Positions 20,218 through 30,266 of a stretch of 64,000 nucleotides of DNA are shown here, in pieces (the stretch's first letter is position 1; each line of letters opens with the position of its first letter). This DNA comes from Nemertoderma westbladi (taxonomy: Eukaryota > Xenacoelomorpha > Nemertodermatida > Nemertodermatidae). Under the pieces are notes generated by a model that ran no database searches, was not told the origin of the DNA, and worked only from the letters and a program-made list of their open reading frames with translations. The translations under genes and the position numbers were made by a program. The stretch lies in the NCBI GenBank assembly GCA_032718475.1, contig JAUCBJ010008828.1:1-64000 (forward strand), in the 5' to 3' direction.

Positions 20218-22320
20218 GTTCCGTATAGCGCTACATTTTTATAACATAAATCATTGTTACCAAGGCAACATTGTAGAGTTCTAGAACAAAATATCAATAT
20301 TATACACTATTCTAGAACATAAATATATTAAAAAATATAATGTTCTAGAACACATAGCTAGAAATTAAAAAAATTATTCAAAAATTTTTTGGGGTACGAA
20401 ACGCACAAAAGTCAAATTAAGGCAATTAAAAGACAAGTACTTTGAAAAATAAGAAAGATATAGTCGACGCCGGAGCTTTGTGTGAGGAGTACATTAAACT
20501 TTAAAGATAAATTCTGCGAAAAACGGACAGAATACATGTGGAGGCACCATTGTAGTCAGTATGCTACATTATTATTTTAGGCAGTACGGTAGGTACATAT
20601 CTAGATACTATGTCTGTACACAATTGTACATATATTGCACTTAGATCCCAGTCATTGCATTCGCGACACTCCCGACACCAAAAATAAATACAATTTATAT
20701 ACTTTTTACCAATTATTGCATTCGTGACATTCCCAATACCAAAAAATTACTAAAAAATAAATAAAAAATTTATTCAATTTCTTCATAACAGTTCTTAATA
20801 TTCTTCTCCGCAATAATTGCTGTTTTTCGTTTTGGTCTGGATGTGACTTCATTTACTTTCAGTTTCGACTTGATAGCTAGGTGGGATAAATATTTCTCCA
20901 TTTGACGCAACACCGCCGCGGCCGCTATGAGGGAGGTGAATACCGCGGCCGCTCCTAAAGCCGCAGGCCATCGCTAACTATATAGGTTAACTTGGGATTC
21001 TGGGGGACTTTTCGATGAAGGAACAGACCAATTTTTTTTATTTTCACACCAGGGGAGTGACTCGGAATTCTAAGATATTAGCCACTCTAACATTAGCAAA
21101 TCTATCCCCTCGACGGACACGGCGGACAAAAAACCGTCATTTTTTTTGACAATTTTAAAAATTTTTTGAAAGGCGCTCTACAGTGACTCGAAAAAACCCT
21201 AGGTTATTGCTTAACCGACGCCGGGATACGATAGAAGGGATTAATTACTGTAGTGAATTCGTTTTTTTTTTTCAAAAAAGATTACCACGCCTTTTTCCCG
21301 AAATTGTCCGTCAAAGTTGAAAAAACGGACAAAATGGCTTTGCGGGATCCGCTCTGACTCGGCTAATATTAATCGTACGGGGACGAAATTAACGCGGTTG
21401 GAAAGGGGAAGAGTGGTACTACCTTCGTATCGAATGGGGGTAAGATATTTATTAATATTTCGGGTGGAAAAAGGGGCCGTAACTTTGTCCGTTTTTCCAT
21501 CTTTTTTACATAATTATTATTTCCAAAATTTTTAATTCGACAACGCTAGTAGGAATCTGCCAATTCTTTTTCGGAAAGCGTAGAAGACCACAGGGGCTAC
21601 ATTCCTATCGAATGGGGGTACAAAAAATATGTAGGCAAAGGGGTCCAAAAAGGGCCAGAAAATAATAAAAAGTTTATAACTAACAACTTTTTTATTTTTG
21701 ACTCTTGAATGTTAAAGTACATTTTATACGGTTAATATCGATACGGGGAATCCAAATATTCGATTGGTTTTGCCGCGCAAACGATATTAAAAAAATTAGG
21801 GCCCAAATTATAATTTCACGCTTCAAACTCGCTTCGCGGGAACTCGTCTAGCTCGAAAAATACATAAGGTCTGGGAGACTTATTTAAACAGTCTTATAGA
21901 GCGTCAAATTATCTATCTTTCAACGGTAGTTACAGCGCCATAGCTATTATATAACTGAAGCGGCAGACGATCGTGTGAAATATACTACTTATAAAAAAGG
22001 GACGAAAAAATTTTTTTTTAATAAATCGCCATTACATTATAATTTAACCTTTTGCGCCAAAAGTTCCAGTAAAATGTAGCAAATTAACTCCACTATCTTT
22101 TTTCTTAACATTTATAATTAAAATAACGAGTTTTAAGGGTCGAAAAATATCGCGTAATTTTGGCCCTTTTTTTTCATTTTTTTTGGGGCCAAAAATACCC
22201 CCTCTCAAAAGATAGAAAAAAAATTACGGCAAAGAATATACCAATTTTATTGAATTTGGAGCACCAGAACCGAAATTTAGTCAAAAATTAAAAATACTTT
22301 TTTTTGCAAAAAATTAAGAA
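20218..22320. other. Unassigned intergenic sequence
   Basis: No gene recognised. Notable small features are a 65-bp tandem pair with TTGCATTCGCGACACTCCC (about 20655-20750), two CCGCGGCCGC decamers at 20915-20955, a short minus-strand open stretch at 20775-20980 without homology I can name, and ATCGAATGGGGGTA repeated at 21428 and 21608. Confidence 0.5.
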
Positions 22321-22395
22321 TGGTCATATTGGGTTTCGAACCCACGAACTTTAAGTATCGTTAACGTGATTGATTACCACTAGACTACGTGACCA
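22321..22395 (-). other. tRNA-like relic or SINE head
   Basis: On the minus strand TGGTCACGTAGTCTAGTGGT gives an acceptor half and A box, and GTGGGTTCGAAACCCA gives a T arm and B box. The 3' end TATGACCA pairs with the 5' GGTCA. The anticodon stem does not form, so a functional tRNA is unlikely. Confidence 0.5.
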
Positions 22396-23824
22396 AGAGA
22401 ATTTGAAATTTTCGAGTGATTATTTTTAAACATCAATAACTTCTGTTCTACTGGGCCGTTTGATCTGAAACTTTTTTCATTGGATAGAGGATAGATTGTA
22501 GTGTGTGAAATAGGATACAACTTGGGAAAACGCATGTGCACTTAGTGCATAATGCACTTAAAAAGTACACATTTTTTCGATATTTCAAACACTATTATTT
22601 CCAGTTCCATTCATCGTAGAATGTTATTTTTTGGATTAAAATGTAGTTTGGAGTGATTTCTAACTATAATCGTAACATTTGTTTAACTTTTTATGTATAT
22701 AAAGTGACTTAAAATGCCTATGAATATGGTCCAAAATCGCAAATGTCGCGATTTATTAAATTAGATTTTTTACACTTTTAGTGACTGACACTTGATCATA
22801 CACCATCGTAGATCGGTAGAGGATAAACATAAGTTTGTTAAATAAGAACCACAATTACGATCTGCTGAAGTGCACTTGTACAAATAAGTGTGCAAAAGTG
22901 CAAATTTTTTAATAAGGTCAAATTATATAGCATTGGGTTCTTTTCTTTGCAGATACTTTAATTTCATATTAATATGTTGTTTGGCTCATACTGAGCGCAT
23001 TAGGGATATGCGTACAAATAAGCGGCCCTTATTAAGGCTTCGATTGGGGTAATAAATAAAACATAAGGTTGTAATATTCTAAAAAACCAGTGTGATATTA
23101 AATGCACTTTAAACAATAAATAGAGATCAAATAACAAATGGACTACACAATTAAAAACTCGCACAATTTTGTACTTATCATATCGCTTCAAATTAATTTA
23201 ACAGTGGATATTTGGGGGAAGGGGGAAGTTACAGTGTGCATTCGGGGGAAGTTTGGTGAACTGCATTTATGCAGTGAATCCAAACTTCCCCCTTTGATAT
23301 ATCATATACTTAAGACATGCTAGGGTGACGGGGAAATATTTGTTACTGTCACACTTTGCTTCCATTTATCCTATCCTTTTATTATTACCCCTGTCAGATA
23401 AGAGATAATAATCAGTAAAAACCAAACTAAACTGTTAATTTCGAATTAAAGACGGGTGAATGACCATGACCATGGAAATAATTTTAAATATAATCGTATA
23501 TCAACTATTTGGGGAGGCTTCCAAACCCAAAAACAATTATTTCGTTACATATAATATAGTAAATAACGTTGTATGTTCTTCTTCCTCTCATAATAAAATA
23601 TATATGAAATATCTCTGATCGCTGTGCCCTGAACATTTCACAACCAAAATGTTTCAGTGTGAAAAGTGTAGGCCTACCACACCCCGCCCAAACAGCCGCA
23701 AACGCATAGCCAACAAATTTATCAAAAGTTTACATACATGTTGTGTTCATGACGAGATGAGTGAAAATTGATCGCGTAATATAAACTAAAAATTGAGAGT
23801 CGGGCCTGGCTCTTCTCCACTTTC
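22396..23824. other. Unassigned intergenic sequence
   Basis: AT-rich. Apart from the hairpin at 23244-23292 nothing was recognised. Confidence 0.5.
23244..23292. repeat. Imperfect hairpin with GGGGGAAGTTTGG arms
   Basis: GGGGGAAGTTTGG and its complement CCAAACTTCCCCC enclose an inner ACTGCAT/ATGCAGT stem with a small asymmetric bulge and a TT loop. A further GGGGGAAG lies just upstream (23214-23230). Confidence 0.75.
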
Positions 23825-24044
23825 TTACCCAATGGAAATGTTGTTGTTATAATCTAATATTGGGGCGGCTTTCTCTCGTTTCGGTCTGTCTAATTGTTTA
23901 TCTATTGAGCTATCTGTATGTGTGTCACATTCTATTGGGTATAAAAGAGTTACATGTCTTTCTATTATTTTCTTTGATGGAAGCTTTACTTTTACGGAAC
24001 GAACTTGACCATCAGAACTAGGTAATAATTTATGAATACGACCG
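23825..24044 (-). pseudogene. BEL/Pao pol C-terminal fragment
   Basis: The minus strand encodes GRIHKLLPSSDGQVRSVKVK, then a His-Val-Thr-Leu-Leu-Tyr-Pro stretch and RPKREKAAP, to a TAA at 23825-23827. This matches the last domain of BEL/Pao polyproteins (GRVxxLxPGxDGxVRVVxV...RPRR). The rest of the element is not adjacent. Only about 70 codons remain. Confidence 0.65.
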
Positions 24045-24060
24045 AGTTCTGATGGTCAAG
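24004..24060. repeat. Perfect 16-bp inverted repeat at the BEL fragment edge
   Basis: CTTGACCATCAGAACT (24004-24019) and AGTTCTGATGGTCAAG (24045-24060) are separated by 25 bases. The first arm lies in the pol fragment and the second is an inverted copy of it at the junction. Confidence 0.9.
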
Positions 24061-24297
24061 ATGGTCAAGAGTTTTGATAATTCAGATTGATGATATTGAT
24101 AAATATATATTAAACTGTTTAGCAATAAATGATACTTTATTCTTATTTATTATTTATTTATTTACCGCAGGCAACATATGGAAAATATAATATATTATAA
24201 TCGCACAATCAGCCCATATCGTCTACCTACGCTACAGCACAATAATTAAGTATGTAATTGATTATGTATGCGTGTACTTAGTAATACTAATAATTCG

Positions 24298-25554
24298 CTA
24301 AATTAACAGATTTTCGGAATTGCACATTTCAAAAATTCTAGAACTATGCAACGCGGTGTAACAATATACAGCATTTACAATATAATTACTGGAACATTTT
24401 ATCCTACGAAATAAACTTTGAATTGATTTGAAACGTAAATGAATGAAGCACGGAATATTGTTGCAACCAAAGAAATATGACATACTAGAACCTACAGAGA
24501 TGAAAAATAGCTTTCTTGCTGCATTATTGTATGCTACCCTTAACCGATTATAGACAACAGATGAGTAGTTCCTACGTGACCACAGAGCATTACAATATAG
24601 TGGAGTTATAAATGCTAGAAATAAACGAACTTTCACTGCAACGGTACAGGTACTAAATTTTCTAAACAACGTATTTGTACGGGCGTACATACTACCTATT
24701 TGTTTCTTAATGTCAAGATCATCATCACGTGATTCGTGTATTATATGACCCAAATATGTAAATTTATCAGTTCTAGAAATAACACGCTGGTATAAATATA
24801 TTGGAGCTATTGTACTTAAGTTACAAGATTTCGGGCACAAAAACATTACCTTAGTCTTCTTTAAATTAAACATTATAGAATGTGAAATTGCATAATCCTG
24901 ACACACATTAACTAACTTTTGTAAACCTATAAGTGAATTTGACATTAAACCAATGTCGTCTGCATACATTGTATGATTAATCCTTTGACCATTAATTGAA
25001 CAACCTACGTTAGCCATTATAAGTTTACGGGATAAGTCGTCCATGTAAACATTAAATAAATAACCAGATAATATTCCGCCTTGCTTCACGCCATTAAACA
25101 CTGCAAACGTTCTGGAATATGTAGCACCCCAGCGCACTTGTAATGTTTGATGTCGGTACCAAAAGGCTAAAATACGCACCAAATAGAGTGGTACATTCCT
25201 ATTTATTAATTTCTGAAAAAGTTTATCGTGCTCTATTCTGTCAAATGCTTTAGATGCATCCAAGAAACAAATATACATAGGAGAATCATTATCTAAGTAA
25301 TAATCAATAACCTCTTTCAGAGTATATACACAAAGCTCGGTACCGCTATTTGCCTTATATGAGAATTGGTGATCGCTACAAATTAAGAAAGACTGCATTC
25401 TAGATAATAAAATACGTTCAAATATCTTACTTATTGCTGTTGAAATAGCAACGGGCCGATAGTTTGATTTCTCATCTATAGCACCATTTTTATCTTTAAT
25501 GATTGGTACAATAATACTATGAATAATGGAGCTTGGTAAATAACCATGTACCAT
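24298..25554 (-). pseudogene. LINE reverse transcriptase domain
   Basis: 418 open codons with NYRPVAISTAISKIFERI, motif A FLDASKAFDRIEHDKL, motif B NGVKQGGILSGYLFNVYMDD, motif C MYADDIGLM and a FTYLGHIIH block. It is the C-terminal half of the LINE protein. The reading frame is cut from the preceding part by stops at 25598-25610. Confidence 0.85.
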
Positions 25555-25599
25555 ACAAGAACTGAAAATAAAGCTAATAAAATATTTAGCCTACTACTA

Positions 25600-26247
25600 T
25601 TACTGTAAATGAAATGTTCCCCAGTCCCCCATGAAATGTCCTATCGCTTTACCTAATTTTAAATTAGCTATTGCACATCCTACTTCTGCTGCACTTATAT
25701 TCATATCAGTTGTGTACAGTACTTTATTTAGTTGTTCGTATATGCTACTGCCAACACAAAACTCAGTTACTCCATTAGTTTTGTTACAATTAAACAATAT
25801 TTCAAAATCGTTTGCAAAATTACTACAAATTTCTCGTTCACCGGTCGCACCACTAACAACATTGGGTAAGGGTATTTTGCACGAAATATCTTTCTTCACG
25901 GATTTCCAAAATGAATTAAAGTCCTTAGAAAGGTTCGATTGTGCTAATTTATCGACCCGTTTTTGATTTTCGGAACGTTTACATTGTCTAAAAATACGTT
26001 TAAAATTTGCTCTGGCGTTAAGGTAGTCATCATGGTGAAGACTACCCTGCCGAGGACAGCCGGCATCTTTCCACTGTATAAAAGTATCCCGAGATTCCTC
26101 ATAGAGCGCTTTAACATGATCATTCCAACCAGGAACGTTGTAACTATTGTTTGAATTCATGTTAATATTATTACTCGGTATGGACGTTGACGCACTTTCT
26201 ACTAAAGCACCTACTATACGGTCCCACAAACTACTAAGATTGTTCAC
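25600..26247 (-). pseudogene. LINE linker between endonuclease and RT
   Basis: 215 open codons in the same frame as the RT piece. The end (KLGKAIGHF...) is where KxGKAxGxDG precedes the RT palm in LINEs. Just beyond, the expected reading continues in another frame for about 20 codons and then returns, indicating two compensating indels near 25555-25625, in a stretch containing TAATAGTAGTAG. Confidence 0.7.
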
Positions 26248-26298
26248 ATGTGATTCATCATTACAGTTTATGGAGGTACATGTGAAGGCCTCGGGTAT

Positions 26299-27110
26299 TT
26301 ATATATTATTCAATGAATCATTAAGTCTACGGTAATTATCGAGTTGCACCGGCCGAGCTGCAGTCCAAATAAACTTAGTAGGATTTGTAATCATAGTATC
26401 GCTTTTATCCGTAGTATTTACCGTAGCGTTAACATTAATATCAATAGTAAATCTTAAAGGTATATGATCAATGGTAGCTAGATCATAAATAACATCGACA
26501 TCCTTAATTAAAGAGTCGGACGTGGTGGTGCTGACAATATGGTCTAACCAAGAGGTGGTACTAAATGCTGCACTCACAATTGTAAACGTATGTGGTGGTA
26601 ATCGTTTTACATCGGACAAAATAATTCCGCAATTAGCGCACCAATCAGATAACTCTCTATAAAATGATTTTTGTGGCGAGGCATTAAAATCACCGACTAT
26701 ACAGCATTTCACAGTTGGGGCATTATCAATTATTGATTGTATGCGTCCTAGGTACTCTAAGTACAAATCCAAATTGTCAGATGATTCGAAAGGTAAATAT
26801 AAATTCAATATTAAAATTTTCGATTTATCCGATAGGTTTACATAAAATCCCATTATTCGTTCATCCGCTATATTTAAATACTCAATAGAAGATGAAATTT
26901 CTTCCCTTACCATAACCGCCAGACCTCCATGTGGACGGCCGCGCAATAATCCATTGGATAAATCTACTGAGATTCGCCTCGACAGATAAACTTGTCATCT
27001 ATTTTCGAGAGGAAACTTAATTCCTGTTTCGGAAGTAGATGCTCTTGTAACAAAACAATATCCGAAATATCACACAAAAACCTATCAGTAGAAATCGATT
27101 TAGGTGTACG
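26299..27110 (-). pseudogene. LINE APE-type endonuclease
   Basis: The N-terminal part (about 26990-27110) reads DIVLLQEHLLPKQELSFLSK, ends at a stop, and continues in another frame at 26946 with RGRPHGGLAVMVREE. VGDFNASP and a C-terminal SWLDHIVS/DHIPL give the QE, GDFN, and D-H catalytic blocks of AP-like endonucleases. One in-frame TAA at 26299 separates it from the linker. Confidence 0.75.
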
Positions 27111-27329
27111 TAGAGTTACAGTTATATGTTGTTATTCTTATTGGATCCATTGTGAATTAATAAGGCCGAAATTTGAAATATATGAAAATTAAGGAAAATA
27201 AACAAGTACAAAAATATACAATGATATATAAAAGGTGTATATACGTGAATGAATTAAGCGAATCAAATTGATACTGCTTAATTATTCATGCTGAAACCCG
27301 ACGTGAATTATTCTATTCCACTTATATTC

Positions 27330-28110
27330 GCTGCAAAGGTGGAACCGCACTGGCTTCTGGTATCGCTCCGCTCTCCTCTAAAGTGGCAGCTATCCTTGAA
27401 TATCCAACCCCCAAGTCAAAACTCGCCCTACAACGTTTCCTTGGAATTATAAACTACTATCATCGCTTTATGGCAAGTATTGCCGCCACCCTCGCAGCTC
27501 TCCATGATGCCAATATGGGATAGGGGAAAGACATAACGTGGACCACCGAATGTCAGTCTGCCTTTGAAGCTGCTAAGGCAACGTTAACATCTGCAACTCT
27601 TCTCATGCATCCAAGTTCTAAGAGTGAGATGAGGATCAGCACCGATTCATCAAATCGCAGTCGGAGCCCAAATTGAACAGCTAAACTCTGTTTCTGATAC
27701 ATGGCTTCCCCTGGCGTTTTCTCCAGGAAACTCACCACTGCTGAGTCAAAATACAGTACCTTCGACAATGAACTGTTGGCGATATTCACCTCAGTCAAAC
27801 ACTTCCAACACTTTATTGAAGGCCGGAAGTTCCATATCTAAACCAACCACAAGCCTTTGACTTTCGCCTTCTCTTCAACCACTGACAGATCACCACAACA
27901 AACTTGACAACTCTGATACATATCAGAGTTTACCACTGATGTTCGCCATATCAATGGCTCTGATAATGTGGTTGCAGATGCACCCTCTCGTGTAGTCAGT
28001 CCAACTCTCTCTGCGATTCATGTTCCTACTATTGATTACCAACAATTGGCAGCTGACCAGGTTTCTTCCGACGAAATCGCATCCTCTGTAGATGACCGTA
28101 AGGTCGAAAT
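27330..28110 (+). pseudogene. Ty3/Gypsy RT end and RNase H relic
   Basis: The plus strand shows IAPLSSKVAAILEYPTPKSK, LQRFLGIINYYHRFM, TWTTECQSAFEAAKATL, FDNELLAIFTSVKHF and DVRHINGSDNVVADAPSRVV, in the order of a Gypsy pol (end of RT, then RNase H, ending at the ADALSR-like motif). Several stops and shifts occur, for example TAG at about 27522. The element's remainder is absent. Confidence 0.85.
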
Positions 28111-28180
28111 GTCATTAGACTAGAATGTCATTAATTTATTATCAGTATTTTTCCTATTTTATTAAATTTAAATAAATACA

Positions 28181-28208
<28 letters not shown>
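28181..28208. repeat. T28 homopolymer
   Basis: A run of 28 T that could be the A tail of a minus-strand retroposed sequence. No body with an internal promoter was recognised next to it. Confidence 0.9.
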
Positions 28209-28212
<4 letters not shown>

Positions 28213-28677
28213 AACACAAAGTCAATATTAATATTAATAATTAAATAATGTAAACAATAAGATATTATAGTGGTCGGTGCTTGTCCCAACAATTCAAATA
28301 ACCCATCCTATTCTTCTTGCTATAAAGTTCCAGTTCTTTGCAACTGTCTTTTATGTCCATCACCATTAACAGATTGCTTTGCTATTGGCCCTTCTGTCAG
28401 TCTGCCCTTCCTTCTTCCTTCATATATGTAGTCCAGGTGCCGGAAGAGGTGCGTGCTATCTAGATGCCTAGGATATCGAATAGGCCCTTTGACGGAGATT
28501 CAACTGTACCGAGGACTGCGGCCGAGTTTTTTAATTTAATTTTAAATAAAAACTTCTTTATTCATATTTACTATACCGGGAAGATAGACCCCAAGTTTCA
28601 CCTTATGATAATTTTGATATAATGAACTCTTCCCTGAAAGCGGTTTGTCGATAACTTAACGATTTTGAGAACACTTT
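28209..28677. other. Unassigned sequence
   Basis: No gene or repeat recognised. Confidence 0.5.
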
Positions 28678-29026
28678 GTGTATGGCATGAATAATGAAAT
28701 GCTAATTCTTCTGGCACATAATATGTTTAGAATAAGAGAAACCGGTTCTTGCCATTCTAAACTAAAGGAATCACTACTCATACCAATTTATAAGGGGAGG
28801 TCCCTCGACAAAACAGTACCAAAGAATTATAGTGGGGTAATCACCCTAATCAGGATATTAGGGGAAGCTGAGATCCTTAAAGGAACCCTCATATCTACTA
28901 TGGGGACAAACGAACTCCAGATGGGTTTCAAACCAAAAATCAGCACTGGAATAACAATAACATATTTGAGTGTAACTAAAATCATTCAGTACTTACTTTA
29001 TATAAACACCACTCAGCTGCACATAT
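28678..29026 (+). pseudogene. LINE RT fragment, target of the BEL insertion
   Basis: Open for about 117 codons with SLLIPIYKGRSLDKTVPKNY and ELQMGFKPKISTGITITYL. These resemble the IPIYKGKGxxxxPxNYRG and QxGFRxxxST blocks of LINE RTs, with no catalytic motif present. The BEL element at 29027 interrupts it, and flanking sequence resumes at 42972. Confidence 0.45.
29022..29026. repeat. BEL-1 target-site duplication
   Basis: CATAT, matched by CATAT at 42972-42976. Confidence 0.8.
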
Positions 29027-29555
29027 TGTGACGGGATCCAGGAGGGATCTCGATTTATCCGGTATTTTAGTTTACGCGTCCCCGCCGTGTATAAAGAGTA
29101 AACGAAACAGTGAATGAGTTCTGATGTTCGGTGTATAATAACTGATGGGTATAAGATATAGATATAGATATGTGGAAGGCGGGATATGGTAACTAAAAGT
29201 CCCGTGCTCCCCTATCTAAACTAACTAACCTATGCTAGTACTACTGCATTGAGATAACTGAATTACTGATTAATAGGTTACTGATTATATTGCACGGTTG
29301 GCCTAATTACTACCTAATCGATGCCTTGCCCCCCTCTGATTGGTTGATACCCTTGTTGGCGCCCCGTGGAGTGTTCCCGTTCACTCCACCTGTACTCTCT
29401 GGGTTAGGGGTTTGGCCCCTGACCCTTTATTGTGTGCTTCCTTCCCACTCTTATTGGGATGGCACGAGTTGGTTAATTGCCCAATCTCGTGGCTCCCAAT
29501 ATTGCTTATCGGCTTATAACTTTATGGGGTGTTAGCGGGATTGAGTAAGCTAACA
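29027..29555 (-). repeat. BEL-1 3' LTR
   Basis: In element sense it begins TGTTAGCTTACTCAATCCCG and ends GGATCCCGTCACA, with TG...CA ends. It is 529 bp and about 99% identical to 42442-42971. An imperfect hairpin around CACGAG...CTCGTG (about 29465-29495) corresponds to a perfect palindrome in the related LTR at 48840-49398. Confidence 0.93.
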
Positions 29556-29564
29556 CTCCCCCCC
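29556..29564 (-). promoter_or_regulatory. BEL-1 polypurine tract
   Basis: GGGGGGGAG in element sense directly abuts the 3' LTR, where plus-strand priming is expected. Confidence 0.7.
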
Positions 29565-30266
29565 ATGCTATCTTCCCGGTAAGAAGATAGCATCAACCAA
29601 AAAGTGCGCTACAATCCCGCTGGATCCCGATCTAGTATCGGGTGTGGGGTGGAATTCTTTTCTCTCGGAGTCGGCTTTCCAGGCCGCCCCCTATGGGTAT
29701 GATAACGCTACCCTGTGTGCCTGGCGTCTCATGTCGGGCCGATCGCGCTCACCTCTCGCGCGACTTTTGTTTCCCCAACACTTTCGCCCTATCTCACCTT
29801 CACTCTCACCCTAACTCTCTCACACTCGGACCTCCTCGTCCCCCACTCAGCCTCTTATTCTCCCCCCCCCCCACACTAGAATTGCGTCCGCACTCTCTCT
29901 GCACTCCGCACTATTATTCCGTCCCTCAACCTCACTTCGACTGTCTCTTCCCTTCTGACGAATCTCCCCCCCCCTCTCGTGCCGTCGCACTCAAGAAGTG
30001 TGAAATTGTCTGGTGTCTCGTCCATAGTGCCATAGTCAGTTATCCCCCAGTCCCAGTAGCTAATTGAGAAAGGTTGTATGACTATAGTACTTACTCCGAA
30101 CGTATATATTTCTAGATTACTAATTACTACGTACGTACATACAAATTGCACTTATATGATTATTTTGCATTAATTGAATTTGTACTTAATAGTTCGTATA
30201 TCCCACGCGGCGCCCACCAGGCGTACCACGTCCAAGTCCCAGTCTCTCTCCCTCGACTCTGGGAAC
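29565..30266 (-). other. BEL-1 3' untranslated region
   Basis: Between the stop of the 3' frame and the polypurine tract. It is C-rich on the plus strand (runs of CCCC and CTCT), with no coding support. Confidence 0.6.

Larger units (their letters stand above)
24128..27160 (-). mobile_element. Decayed minus-strand LINE with endonuclease and RT
   Basis: On the minus strand, from 27160 to 24298, the order is APE-type endonuclease then reverse transcriptase. A 3' A-rich (AAATA)n tail lies at 24131-24163 (seen as TTATT repeats on plus). Several frame breaks are present, so it is inactive. The family is distinct from the RTE-like and CR1/Jockey-group copies here. Its RT motif NGVKQGGILSGYLFNVYMDD differs from theirs. 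Confidence 0.8.

Noticed and set aside
20775-20980. Minus-strand frame with AALGAAAVFTSLIAAAAVLR
   Set aside because: Only about 67 codons, stop-bounded, no homology that I recognise; reported as part of the unassigned region instead.
23930-23955. TATA-box-like GGTATAAAAGAG as a promoter
   Set aside because: It lies within the reverse of the BEL/Pao pol coding fragment, so the match is likely incidental.
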